The position numbers and the translations under genes were made by a program. The notes under the pieces were generated by a model. It was not told where the DNA came from and made no database searches. It saw nothing but the letters and a program-made list of their open reading frames with translations. From Streptomyces sp. R28 (GTDB lineage: Bacteria > Actinomycetota > Actinomycetes > Streptomycetales > Streptomycetaceae): DNA of 64,000 nt. This document shows positions 50,342 to 58,354 of this stretch, piece after piece. How positions within the stretch are numbered: the first letter of the stretch is position 1; each line of letters starts with the position of its first letter. Location of the stretch: NCBI RefSeq assembly GCF_041052385.1, contig NZ_CP163439.1, positions 10,343,001 to 10,407,000 on the forward strand, read 5' to 3'.

Positions 50342-51966
50342 AGAGCCGTCAACTCCTTCTCCGGCGTGCGAGCGTGCCGCAGGTCGAACGCCGGGGATTC
50401 GGAACGGATCTGTGGCAGCGCCAGGAAGTTGTGGCGCGGCGGAGGGCAGGAAGTCGCCCATTCCAGCGAGCGGCCGTAGCCCCATGGATCGTCGGCCTCG
50501 ACCTTCTCGCCGTACTTCGCGGTCTTCCAGACGTTGTAGAAGAACGGCAGCAGCGACGCGCCGAGCACGAACGAGAAGACGGTCGACACAGTGTTGAGCA
50601 TCGTGAGCCCTTCCACTGCCAGATAGTCGGGAATCCGGCGCTGCATTCCGTTCACGCCCAGCCAGTGCTGGACCAGGAACGTGCCGTGGAAGCCGATGAA
50701 CAGCGTCCAGAAGGTCATCTTGCCGAGGCGCTCGTCGAGCATCCTGCCCGTGAACTTCGGCCACCAGAAGTGGAAGCCGGCGAACATCGCGAACACCACC
50801 GTGCCGAAGATGACGTAGTGGAAGTGCGCCACCACGAAATAGGTGTCGGACGTCGGGAAGTCCAGCGGCGGTGAGGCCAGCATGACGCCGGTCAGACCGC
50901 CGAAGACGAAGGTGACCAGGAATCCCGTGGCCCAGAGCATGGGTGTTTCGAAACTCAGCGACCCGTTCCACATGGTGCCGATCCAGTTGAAGAACTTCAC
51001 ACCCGTGGGGACGGCGATGAGGAATGTCATGAAGGAGAAGAACGGCAGCAGCACACCGCCGGTGACGTACATGTGGTGCGCCCACACCGTCACCGACAGA
51101 CCCGCGATCGCGATGGTCGCCGCGATCAGACCCATGTAGCCGAACATCGGCTTGCGGGAGAAGACCGGGATGACCTCGGAGATGATGCCGAAGAACGGCA
51201 GGGCGATGATGTACACCTCTGGATGGCCGAAGAACCAGAAGAGGTGCTGCCACAGCAACGCACCGCCGTTGGCCGCGTCGAAGACCTGCGCGCCGAACTT
51301 TCGGTCCGCCTCCAGCGCGAACAGCGCCGCGGCCAGCACGGGGAAGGCCAGCAGCACCAGCACGCCGGTCAACAGCACGTTCCACGTGAAGATCGGCATG
51401 CGGAACATGGTCATGCCCGGGGCGCGCAAACAGATGATCGTGGTGATGAAGTTGACCGAGCCGAGAATGGTGCCGAAGCCGGAGAGCGCCAGACCCATGA
51501 TCCACATGTCGGCGCCCACACCGGGGCTGCGGACGGCATCGGAGAGCGGAGCGTAGGCGAACCAGCCGAAGTCGGCCGCACCCTGCGGGGTGAGGAAGCC
51601 ACCGACCGCGATGAGCGAGCCGAACAGGTACAGCCAGTAGGCGAACATGTTCAGCCGCGGGAACGCCACGTCGGGCGCGCCGATCTGCAGCGGCATGATC
51701 CAGTTCGCGAAGCCGGCGAACAGCGGCGTCGCGAACATCAGCAGCATGATCGTGCCGTGCATCGTGAACGCCTGGTTGAACTGCTCGTTCGACATGATCT
51801 GCAGGCCCGGACGGGCCAGCTCGGCACGCATGAACAGTGCCATCACGCCACCGATGCAGAAGAACGCGAACGACGTGACCAAATAGAGCGTTCCGATCGT
51901 CTTGTGATCCGTGGTGGTCAGCCACTGGACGGCTTTGGCGCTCCTGATGTTTCTGATCCTCTTCAC
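50338..51966 (-). CDS. ctaD: Cytochrome c oxidase subunit I (second, unlinked copy)
   Basis: This 542-residue, twelve-helix subunit carries heme a, heme a3 and CuB. It shows WLTTTDHKTIGTLYLV at the N-terminus, MHGTIMLLMFATPLFAG with a heme ligand His, WFFGHPEVYIIALPFFG with the CuB His and covalently linked Tyr, and VAHFHYVIFGTV with further ligands. GTG at 51966 was chosen because the upstream open stretch is spacer. No ctaC, ctaE, ctaF or ctaB lies nearby, so this is an isolated paralogue, and the subunit II it uses must be encoded elsewhere. It is divergent from an ECF sigma factor, 106 bases away. Confidence 0.92.
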   Translation of the reverse strand: MKRIRNIRSAKAVQWLTTTDHKTIGTLYLVTSFAFFCIGGVMALFMRAELARPGLQIMSNEQFNQAFTMHGTIMLLMFATPLFAGFANWIMPLQIGAPDVAFPRLNMFAYWLYLFGSLIAVGGFLTPQGAADFGWFAYAPLSDAVRSPGVGADMWIMGLALSGFGTILGSVNFITTIICLRAPGMTMFRMPIFTWNVLLTGVLVLLAFPVLAAALFALEADRKFGAQVFDAANGGALLWQHLFWFFGHPEVYIIALPFFGIISEVIPVFSRKPMFGYMGLIAATIAIAGLSVTVWAHHMYVTGGVLLPFFSFMTFLIAVPTGVKFFNWIGTMWNGSLSFETPMLWATGFLVTFVFGGLTGVMLASPPLDFPTSDTYFVVAHFHYVIFGTVVFAMFAGFHFWWPKFTGRMLDERLGKMTFWTLFIGFHGTFLVQHWLGVNGMQRRIPDYLAVEGLTMLNTVSTVFSFVLGASLLPFFYNVWKTAKYGEKVEADDPWGYGRSLEWATSCPPPRHNFLALPQIRSESPAFDLRHARTPEKELTAL

Positions 51967-52072
51967 GCCCCGCCTGTGTCCGCGCCCCACCCCGCACGTC
52001 ACACTCGAGGGACGCGACAAGAATCACGGAAACGGGTGTGACGATCCGGCGGGTGCCGGACACGAACGGAAC

Positions 52073-52606
52073 ATGAGCAACGACGAGATCTTCGCCGCTG
52101 CCTATCGCGAGCACTACTGGGCGGTCAGCCGCTACGTCGCGCGGCGACTGGACGGGCGCACGAGTGAGGTCGAGGAAGTGGTGGCGGAGGTGTTCACCGT
52201 CGCCTGGCGGCGCCGGGACGACCTCCCGGCCACGCCGCTGCCCTGGCTGTACGGCGTGGCACGCAACTGCCTGGCGAACGCGGTACGCGGCTACGGGCGA
52301 CGCCGGCGACTGGTCGACCGGCTCGGCAACGACGAGACCGCGCACGGCCGGCACATCGTGGACAGCCCCGACTCGGAGGCGCCGGGCGCCTGGGTGCACG
52401 AGGCGCTGAACCGGCTGTCCCCGGCCGACCAGGAGGTGCTGCGGCTGACGGCGTGGGAGGAACTGGGCGTCGAGGAGGTCGCCGTGGCCCTCGGCTGCGG
52501 CAGCCGGGCCGCGGCCATGCGCCTGCACCGGGCCCGGCGCCGGCTGAGAGCCGAGATCGACCGTATGTGTCCGCCGACCGCGTCCAAGGAACGAAGCCAT
52601 GGCTGA
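52073..52606 (+). CDS. ECF-type RNA polymerase sigma factor
   Basis: A 177-residue sigma-70-family factor with region 2 (VSRYVARRLDGRTSEVEEVV, then EVFTVAWRRRDDLPATPLPW) and region 4 (LSPADQEVLRLTAWEELGVE, then LGCGSRAAAMRLHRARRRL). The ATG at 52073 has only a weak ribosome site (ACGGAA). Its 3' end overlaps a membrane-anchored protein gene by 8 bases, the position usually held by an anti-sigma factor or sensor. It lies divergent to ctaD, which may be its target. Confidence 0.88.
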   Translation: MSNDEIFAAAYREHYWAVSRYVARRLDGRTSEVEEVVAEVFTVAWRRRDDLPATPLPWLYGVARNCLANAVRGYGRRRRLVDRLGNDETAHGRHIVDSPDSEAPGAWVHEALNRLSPADQEVLRLTAWEELGVEEVAVALGCGSRAAAMRLHRARRRLRAEIDRMCPPTASKERSHG

Positions 52607-53555
52607 CGAACTCGAACTTCTGCGCCGAGCCAACCCGGTACCGGTCGACGGTCCCCACTTTGGCGACGGCCCCCTCGACCACCACGCCGAGCGCCAGCTC
52701 GACCGGCTGATGCGGGAGCGGCCCTCCCGCCGCCCGCGGCTGGTCTGGGGCCTGGCGGCCGCGGCCGTCGTCGCCGCGCTCGTGTCGGCTCTGCTCTTCA
52801 CCGGCCAGACCACCGCTCCGGCGGTCGCCGCACCCCGCCCGCTGCTCGTGCAGGCCGACTCCACCCCCGTATCCCTCAAAACCCTGGCTGAGCGGGCACA
52901 GGCGGCCGCGGCCGACGGTGCGCCGAAGCTCCGCAGGGGCACGCACGTGCAGTCGTGGAGCATGGGCATGAGCGACGACAAGCCGCCGATCACGCTTCCC
53001 GAGGAGCGCATCGTGCGCTGGAACGCCGACGACAGCCACACGGAGATCGTCGTGGCGACCGACCCGCGCCACCCGGGCCGGCCGGTCCTCGGCGGCGAAG
53101 GGGAACTCGTCGAGGACGGCCATGTCCTCAGCAGGCAGACCTACCCGCCCAGCTGGAGCGACGCCCCGCCGCAGTCGCCACCTCCGACCGACGTCGCACG
53201 CCTGCGCGCCTACCTGCAGGAGGCCGGGTACAGCAAGACCGCGCTGAACACCGGCGAGCTCCTCGACGCCGTCGCCTCGCTGCTCGGCACCTGGACCCTC
53301 GGCGCCCGCGAGTCGGCGACGCTCGCACGGCTGCTTGCGGACACCGAGGGGCTCAGGCCCGTCGGGCAGGTGACGGACCGGCTCGGTCGGCGCGGACAGG
53401 CGTACGTGTACGACGGGTCCGGCGCCCGGCGCATGCTGATCATGGACTCGGTCACCGGTGCCGTGCTCGGGCTGGAGACCACCTTCACGAAGGCCGAACC
53501 GGAGTACGGCGTCAAGGCCGGCGACGTGATGTCGTACAGCGCCTGGATGCGCTGA
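52599..53555 (+). CDS. Membrane-anchored protein paired with the ECF sigma factor (CU044_5270-like)
   Basis: This 318-residue protein has a short cytoplasmic N-terminus, one membrane helix (LVWGLAAAAVVAALVSALLF, about 47-67) and an extracellular domain of about 250 residues, the layout of CU044_5270-type proteins that accompany ECF sigma factors in actinobacteria. There is no zinc-binding HxxxCxxC motif, so it is not a classical ZAS anti-sigma factor, though it may still sense or sequester the sigma factor. The start overlaps the sigma gene, suggesting coupled translation. Confidence 0.7.
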   Translation: MADELELLRRANPVPVDGPHFGDGPLDHHAERQLDRLMRERPSRRPRLVWGLAAAAVVAALVSALLFTGQTTAPAVAAPRPLLVQADSTPVSLKTLAERAQAAAADGAPKLRRGTHVQSWSMGMSDDKPPITLPEERIVRWNADDSHTEIVVATDPRHPGRPVLGGEGELVEDGHVLSRQTYPPSWSDAPPQSPPPTDVARLRAYLQEAGYSKTALNTGELLDAVASLLGTWTLGARESATLARLLADTEGLRPVGQVTDRLGRRGQAYVYDGSGARRMLIMDSVTGAVLGLETTFTKAEPEYGVKAGDVMSYSAWMR

Positions 53556-53572
53556 CCCGGCCGCGGACAGGT

Positions 53573-53592
53573 CCGCCGTACGGGAACGGCGG
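53573..53592. terminator. Bidirectional terminator between convergent genes
   Basis: A 7-bp stem CCGCCGT / ACGGCGG with a 6-base loop, in the 56 bases between the sigma-partner gene and the YihY gene. Confidence 0.6.
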
Positions 53593-53611
53593 CCCGCCCG
53601 GCGCTGTGCCG

Positions 53612-54712
53612 TCAGGGACCGCGCAGGCGTGGACGGTCCTGTTCGTCCCACGCGCGGGTGTCGCGCGGCGGCGTGTACGGCTCCTCGTCGGGTGGGTGAC
53701 CGCCGGCGATCGCGCGCTGTCGTACGGCCTCCGCGTCGAACTCCAGGCCGAGCAGAATGGCCAGGTTGCCGACCCACAGCCAGATCAGGAAGACGATCAC
53801 GCCCGCCATGGTGCCGTAGGTCCTGTTGTACGAGGCGAAGTTGGCGACGTAGAACGCGAAGCCCACGGAGGCGATCAGCCAGATCAGCAGGGCGAGGAAG
53901 CTGCCCGGCGTGATCCACCTGAAGCCGCGCACCTTGGCGTTCGGGGTCGCCCAGTACAGGATCGCGATCATGGTGGTCACCAGGACGGCCAGGACGGGCC
54001 ACTTGGCGATGGCCCAGACCGTCAGGGCCGTGTCCCCGATGCCCAGCGTGGAGCCGACCTGGCGGGCCAGCGCGCCGGTGAAGACGACGATCAGCGCGCT
54101 GATCACGGCCAGCACCATGAGCACGACGGTCACCGCGAGCCGGATCGGGAGGACCTTCCACACCGGGCGCCCCTCGGGCATGTCGTAGACCGCGTTGGCG
54201 GTGCGGATGAAGGCCGCGACATAGCCGGAGGCCGACCACACCGCCAGGACGAGACCGACGACGGCCATGACGGAGCCGAGACCGCCGTTGCCCTGCAACT
54301 GCTCGACCGCACGCGTGAGGATGTCCCGGGCCGAGCCGGGGGCGAGCTGGTTGATGTTGTCCAGGACCTTGTCGGTGGCCGACCTGCCGACCAGCCCGAG
54401 CAGGGACACCAGCACCAGCATGGCCGGGAAGAGCGAGAGCACGCTGTAGTAGGTCAGGGCCGCCGCGCGGTCGGTGAGCTCGTCGTCCTTGAACTCCCGC
54501 AGGGTGCCCTTCAGCACCGCCCGCCACGATCGTCGCGGCAGCTCGGACGGCGTGTCGGGCGCCCGCTGCTCCACCTGCGGGTCGGGCCCGAAGTGCTCCT
54601 GCGAGGTCTCCGCCCCGGCTGCGCCCTGCTCTGGCCGGTCGGTGGCCGGTGGCGTAGGGGGACTGCGTCGCGCCCGGTGATCTTTGTGCCTGGATTTGAG
54701 AAGCCGAGTCAT
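53612..54712 (-). CDS. YihY/BrkB-family inner-membrane protein
   Basis: This 366-residue protein has about six transmembrane helices of the YihY/UPF0761 family (starting AALTYYSVLSLFPAMLVLVS, then ALIVVFTGALARQVGS, GFRWITPGSFLALLIWLI, and YNRTYGTMAGVIVFLIWLW). The N-terminal 65 residues and the C-terminal 35 are charged and low-complexity. These proteins were once called ribonuclease BN, wrongly; transport or envelope functions are proposed. It is monocistronic, convergent on its left neighbour. Confidence 0.85.
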   Translation of the reverse strand: MTRLLKSRHKDHRARRSPPTPPATDRPEQGAAGAETSQEHFGPDPQVEQRAPDTPSELPRRSWRAVLKGTLREFKDDELTDRAAALTYYSVLSLFPAMLVLVSLLGLVGRSATDKVLDNINQLAPGSARDILTRAVEQLQGNGGLGSVMAVVGLVLAVWSASGYVAAFIRTANAVYDMPEGRPVWKVLPIRLAVTVVLMVLAVISALIVVFTGALARQVGSTLGIGDTALTVWAIAKWPVLAVLVTTMIAILYWATPNAKVRGFRWITPGSFLALLIWLIASVGFAFYVANFASYNRTYGTMAGVIVFLIWLWVGNLAILLGLEFDAEAVRQRAIAGGHPPDEEPYTPPRDTRAWDEQDRPRLRGP

Positions 54713-54848
54713 GCTCCCCCGGGTATCCCGGCCGTGCCCCGCTCAAGCGCCGCCGCACGAGTGCGGACCGGCGGCCCCGTCCACCGCCCGGTCGGCGCGG
54801 GAGGAAAACCCCGCGACGGCTCCGATGCCGACTGTTACCGTCGCTCCC

Positions 54849-54917
54849 ATGAAGGTCATCAGGCACACCGACACCGCAGCCGCGCGAGCGCCCCGCTCCA
54901 CGGCTGCCGACGCCTGA
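54849..54917 (+). CDS. Ala-rich mini-ORF, possible attenuator leader peptide
   Basis: A 22-residue open frame, MKVIRHTDTAAARAPRS..., has seven alanine codons (GCA GCC GCG, GCG, GCT GCC, GCC), including three in a row. It precedes a hairpin and an alanyl-tRNA-synthetase-like gene, the arrangement expected of ribosome-mediated attenuation. No ribosome site is visible before the ATG, and alanine is common in any high-GC frame, so this is suggestive only. Confidence 0.3.
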   Translation: MKVIRHTDTAAARAPRSTAADA

Positions 54918-54931
54918 TCCCCATCCCTCCC

Positions 54932-54952
54932 GGCGGCCGGAAACGGCCCGCC
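54932..54952 (+). promoter_or_regulatory. Hairpin upstream of the AlaRS-like gene
   Basis: GGCGGCCG and CGGCCCGCC pair around a GAAA loop with one bulged C. It follows the Ala-rich mini-ORF by 14 bases and lies 76 bases before the AlaRS-like start. It may serve as an attenuator or anti-attenuator stem. It has no T-run. Confidence 0.45.
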
Positions 54953-55027
54953 GGTGTGTGCCTCCTCCTTCCCTGGTCGCACTCTGTTCCGCGGCTCTTT
55001 CCGGTCCCCCCGACCGAAGGAACCCCC

Positions 55028-56200
55028 ATGAACACCGACCAGATCGTCCGCACCTTCACCGACTACTTCCGCGAGCGCGGACACGAGATCGTCACCGGTG
55101 GCACACTCCTGCCCTCGCCCGCCGACCCCGTGCTGTTCACCACCTCGGGCATGCACCCGCTCACGCCCTACCTCGAAGGCCGCCCCCACCCACAGGGCCG
55201 GCGCCTGATCAGCCTCCAGCGCTGTCTGCGCACCACCGACCTCGACGAGGTCGCCGACCGCACCCATCTGACGGTGTTCGAGATGCTCGGCTCCTGGTCG
55301 CTGGGCGACTACGGCCATGAGCAGAGCCTGCGTTGGGGCTACGAGCTGCTGCGCGACGGCTTCGGCATCCCGCCCGGGCGCATGTACGTCACCGTCTTCG
55401 GCGGCGACGACGAGGTCGGCCCCGACACCGAATCGCTGGTCACCTGGCGGGAGTTGGGCCTTCCCGTGGAGCCGACCAGGGACGAGAACTGGTGGTCCCA
55501 CGACCCCGTCGGCCTGTGCGGTCCCGACTCGGAGATCTTCGTATGGACCGGCGACCCCGGGACCCCACCACAGGACACCCCCACCACCGACCTGCGGTGG
55601 GTCGAGGTCTGGAACCACGTCAGCATGCGCTACCGCCGCCACGACGACGGCAGCCTCCAGCCCCTCCAACGGCCCAGTATCGACACGGGTATGGGACTGG
55701 AACGACTCGTCACGGTCCTGCAGGGCCACAACTCCGTCTACGACAGCGACCTGTTCGAACCCTGGAGGAGGCTCCTGCCGCCGCTGTGGAACCTGGACGA
55801 GACCTCGACCCGGCTGGTCTGCGACCACCTGCGCTCCGCCATCGTCGTCATCGGCGACGGCGTACGGCCGTCAAACACCGGACGCGGCTACGTCCTGCGC
55901 CGCCTGGTCCGCCGCGTCCTCACGACACTGTGGCGCTCCGATCCCTCACGCACACTCTCCGGCCTGCCCGACGAACTCCTCGGGCACACGCTGGACCACT
56001 TCCGGCAACCCCTCGGAACCGGGCCGGTGCGCGAGGTGCTGGTGGACGAGGAACGGCGGTTCGGCAGGCTCCTGGAGCGCGGGCGCCGGGTGCTGGGCCG
56101 ACCGGAGTTCAACGGCCCGTTGAGCGAAGAGGACTACCACTATCTCCATGACACGCACGGCCTGCCGCGCGAACTCGTCACTACGCTCCGCACGCCCTGA
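55028..56200 (+). CDS. Alanyl-tRNA-synthetase-like protein reduced to the catalytic and tRNA-contact domains
   Basis: This 390-residue protein matches the N-terminal half of class II AlaRS: VLFTTSGMHPLTPYLEG (motif 1 region), TVFEMLGSWSLGDYG (motif 2), DENWWSHDPVGLCGPDSEIF and DTGMGLERL (motif 3). The editing domain and C-terminal C-Ala of full-length AlaRS (about 880 residues) are absent; the end, LHDTHGLPRELVTTL, is the normal domain boundary, so this is a compact paralogue rather than a broken gene. The ATG follows AAGGAA. It could charge tRNA without proofreading, act as amino-acid-activating enzyme, or substitute under inhibitor stress. Its own mini-ORF and hairpin suggest regulation by alanine or charging. 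Confidence 0.8.
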   Translation: MNTDQIVRTFTDYFRERGHEIVTGGTLLPSPADPVLFTTSGMHPLTPYLEGRPHPQGRRLISLQRCLRTTDLDEVADRTHLTVFEMLGSWSLGDYGHEQSLRWGYELLRDGFGIPPGRMYVTVFGGDDEVGPDTESLVTWRELGLPVEPTRDENWWSHDPVGLCGPDSEIFVWTGDPGTPPQDTPTTDLRWVEVWNHVSMRYRRHDDGSLQPLQRPSIDTGMGLERLVTVLQGHNSVYDSDLFEPWRRLLPPLWNLDETSTRLVCDHLRSAIVVIGDGVRPSNTGRGYVLRRLVRRVLTTLWRSDPSRTLSGLPDELLGHTLDHFRQPLGTGPVREVLVDEERRFGRLLERGRRVLGRPEFNGPLSEEDYHYLHDTHGLPRELVTTLRTP

Positions 56201-56216
56201 CAGCTGACAGCTGACA
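56197..56216. repeat. Triplicated CTGACAG heptamer at a stop codon
   Basis: Three near-perfect CTGACAG copies, the first containing the TGA stop of the AlaRS-like gene. Probably a slippage trace; no function is claimed. Confidence 0.5.
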
Positions 56217-56231
56217 AGGACGGGCCGGGAA

Positions 56232-56262
56232 GGTCCAGGTCAGCCACGAGCCGACCTGGACC
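56232..56262. terminator. Bidirectional terminator between the AlaRS-like and SnoaL-like genes
   Basis: A perfect 10-bp inverted repeat GGTCCAGGTC / GACCTGGACC with an 11-base loop, midway between two convergent stops. Confidence 0.75.
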
Positions 56263-56299
56263 TGCAACAGTCGGCAGTCCCTTCCTGCTCGTCCGTCTG

Positions 56300-56665
56300 C
56301 TACTCGTCCCACGCCTCGATCAGGATCTGCCGGGAGATCTTGCCGTCGCGCAGCGTGATCATCGACTCGGACAGGACGCGCACCCCGTCCGCGTACTCAC
56401 AGGACTCGCTGTAGGCCGCGTGGTCACCCTGGATCACGCATCCCTCCAGCTTGTGCGTCATGTCGCGGCTGTAGACGTCGCTCAGCATGTCGGCGATCTC
56501 GCCTCGGCCATGCAGCACCTTGGGGTGGCTGGGCTGGGCGTTGCGGTTCACGACGCGCAGCTCCGCGTCGTCCGTGTACAGCGACAGAAGCGTCTGAGGG
56601 GTCCGTCCCTCTATACCCCGGCGCAGTGTTTCGGTGTCGAACGAGGGGCTCGTGGCTGTGCCCAT
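56300..56665 (-). CDS. SnoaL-like / NTF2-superfamily protein
   Basis: A 121-residue alpha+beta barrel protein of the SnoaL/NTF2-like type: FDTETLRRGIEGRTPQTLLS, LYTDDAELRVVNRNAQPSHP, VLHGRGEIADML and a C-terminal strand section. Family members include polyketide cyclases and many uncharacterised small-ligand proteins; no catalytic residues can be assigned. AAGGAGGTCACC immediately before the ATG (56665) is close to a full anti-16S match. It is monocistronic and convergent with the AlaRS-like gene. Confidence 0.78.
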   Translation of the reverse strand: MGTATSPSFDTETLRRGIEGRTPQTLLSLYTDDAELRVVNRNAQPSHPKVLHGRGEIADMLSDVYSRDMTHKLEGCVIQGDHAAYSESCEYADGVRVLSESMITLRDGKISRQILIEAWDE

Positions 56666-56837
56666 GGTGACCTCCTTCGAGGCCCGCGGCAGGGGCGAGG
56701 TACGGACCGCGAAAGCCTCTCCTTCCGAGGCTCCTCCGCCCCGGCGGACTCGGCAAGCGCAGCCGCAGCGGTGCGCCTGACGAGTGAGTGGCGCCGGGCG
56801 GCCGTGTCCGGCGACGGCCCGCCGCGTTGCAGAAAGC

Positions 56838-57080
56838 ATGATCTCAACACGACGTATCGTCGCCGCCGTTGGTCTGGCTGCCGGAATCACCGGACTCACC
56901 GTGCCGATGGCGAACGCGGCCGACGTGGGCGCCCCCAAGGCCGGCTCGCTGAACCCGATCGCCACGCTCGACTCGCTCGCCCAGACCGGCATCCCCGAGG
57001 AGCACAGGCAGCGGGTCCCGCGGGTCTCCCAGCACCTGGGCCACCTCAACCACCTCAACGGCCTGAAGCAGCTCCCCTAG
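56838..57080 (+). CDS. Small secreted protein of unknown function
   Basis: An 80-residue protein with a good signal peptide (MISTRRIVAAVGLAAGITGL, AxA at ANA, residues 25-27), leaving a mature peptide of about 53 residues rich in Leu, His, Gln and Pro (IPEEHRQRVPRVSQHLGHLN). It has no cysteine and no recognised domain. A perfect 13-bp terminator follows 16 bases after the stop, which supports it being a real gene. It is divergent from the SnoaL-like gene. Confidence 0.7.
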   Translation: MISTRRIVAAVGLAAGITGLTVPMANAADVGAPKAGSLNPIATLDSLAQTGIPEEHRQRVPRVSQHLGHLNHLNGLKQLP

Positions 57081-57096
57081 GTCACCGACCCACGGC

Positions 57097-57128
57097 AAGG
57101 GCCGCCCGGATCGCGCCGGGCGGCCCTT
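57097..57128. terminator. Strong terminator between the small secreted protein and the siderophore operon
   Basis: A perfect 13-bp inverted repeat AAGGGCCGCCCGG / CCGGGCGGCCCTT with a 6-base loop ATCGCG. It can end both the secreted-protein gene and the siderophore operon, whose last stop is 27 bases away. Confidence 0.88.
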
Positions 57129-57154
57129 CGCGTGTGCCGAGAGTGACGCGCCGA

Positions 57155-58354
57155 CTACCCGGCGGCGTCCAGGAAGTGGAAGCCCGGCCTGGGGTGCATC
57201 AGGAAGTCGTGGTGGGAGATGTTCCAGGCGTAGGCCCCCGCCAGCGAGAACGCCACCCGGTCCCCGGCCCGCAGGCCGGGCGCGGGCACATGGCGGGCCA
57301 GCAGGTCCTTCGGCGTGCACAGCTGGCCGGAGAGGGCGACCCGCTCGCCCTCGGCGGCAGGGCGCGGCCACGGATGCGGCCAGGTGTCCACCGGCAGTAC
57401 GGCAGCGGGCTGGTCGTGTCCCTTGGTCGCCGGGGTCCGCAGATGATGCGTGCCGCCCCGCACGACGCCGAACTCCTCGCCGTGACTGCGCTTCACGTCC
57501 AGCACCTCGGTGGCGTACCAGCCGCAGTACGCCGTCAGCGCCCGGCCCGGCTCGATGCGCAGCGTCAGCTCCGGGTGCGCCTCGGTGAGCCGGGCGAGCC
57601 CCTTGCCGTACGCGGCCCAGTCGAAGCGGCCCTGAGGGTCGGCGTAGTCGACGTGCATGCCGCCGCCGACGTTCACCTCGGCGAGCGGCACGCCCAGGCC
57701 CGTCGCCCACGTCACGATCGACTCCGCGACCGCGACCTGCTCGGCCGCCTGAAGGCCGCTGGCCAAGTGGGCGTGGACGCCCCGCAGTTCGAGCTGCGGA
57801 TACGTCCCGTCGGTGAGGGCGCGGACAACCTCGGCGGCCCGGTCCGGGTCCATACCGAACGGTGTCGGACGCCCGCCCATCGCCAGCGAGCTGCCCGCCA
57901 ACGATCCGTCGGCCACCGGCAGGTTGACCCGGGGCAGCACCGCCACCCGCCGGCCCGGCGCGTACCGCCGGGCCAACTCGGCCAGCATGCGCACCTCATA
58001 GCCGCTCTCGACGTGGAAGCGCTCGACTTCCCTCTCCAGCGCGGCCGTCACCTCGTCCGGCGTCTTGCCGGGCCCTCCGAAGGCGAGCGGGCGGCCCGGC
58101 ACCGCCCCCGCGACATGGGCGAGTTCGCCCCCCGAGGAGACCTCGAAACCGTCGACGTACGGGCCGAGCGCGGCGAGGATCTCCGGCTCCGGGTTGGCCT
58201 TGGCGGCGTAGTACAGCTCGACCCGCTCGGGCAGGGCGCCCCGCACGGCGGCGGCGTGGGTGCGCAGAGCCGCCAAGTCGTAGACGTAGGCGGGGAGTTC
58301 GGCGGAGGGCAGGGACAGGACGCGGTCGCGGACCGCGGGTGTGGGCTCGGTCAT
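57155..58354 (-). CDS. PLP-dependent decarboxylase of the siderophore operon (PvsE/SbnH-like)
   Basis: This 399-residue fold-type III PLP enzyme of the diaminopimelate/ornithine decarboxylase group has YYAAKANPEPEILAAL (PLP Lys), FEVSSGGELAHV, VNVGGGMHVDYAD, and a C-terminal beta domain with CTPKDLLA and AYAWNISHHDF. In NIS siderophore loci this position is held by PvsE (vibrioferrin) or SbnH (staphyloferrin B), which decarboxylate an amino-acid building block or intermediate. It overlaps the upstream NIS synthetase as ATGA and ends the operon. Which amino acid is decarboxylated is unknown. Confidence 0.88.
   Translation of the reverse strand: MTEPTPAVRDRVLSLPSAELPAYVYDLAALRTHAAAVRGALPERVELYYAAKANPEPEILAALGPYVDGFEVSSGGELAHVAGAVPGRPLAFGGPGKTPDEVTAALEREVERFHVESGYEVRMLAELARRYAPGRRVAVLPRVNLPVADGSLAGSSLAMGGRPTPFGMDPDRAAEVVRALTDGTYPQLELRGVHAHLASGLQAAEQVAVAESIVTWATGLGVPLAEVNVGGGMHVDYADPQGRFDWAAYGKGLARLTEAHPELTLRIEPGRALTAYCGWYATEVLDVKRSHGEEFGVVRGGTHHLRTPATKGHDQPAAVLPVDTWPHPWPRPAAEGERVALSGQLCTPKDLLARHVPAPGLRAGDRVAFSLAGAYAWNISHHDFLMHPRPGFHFLDAAG

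Larger units (their letters stand above)
54713..55027. other. Regulatory region upstream of the AlaRS-like gene
   Basis: The 315 bases between the divergent YihY and AlaRS-like genes hold no ordinary gene but do contain a short Ala-rich ORF (54849-54917) and a hairpin (54932-54952), described separately. The stretch from 54953 to the start is pyrimidine-rich and ends in the AAGGAA ribosome site. No convincing T-box element was found. Confidence 0.55.

Noticed and set aside
54900..55027. Possible T-box riboswitch before the AlaRS-like gene
   Set aside because: A short GTTCCGCGG resembles part of the T-box bulge, but no stem I features, specifier loop or sequestrator could be found.
52955..56200. 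An open frame of over 1000 codons on the plus strand reaching into the AlaRS-like gene
   Set aside because: Only the part from 55028 encodes a known domain, with a proper ribosome site; the rest overlaps the sigma-partner gene and runs antisense to the YihY gene.
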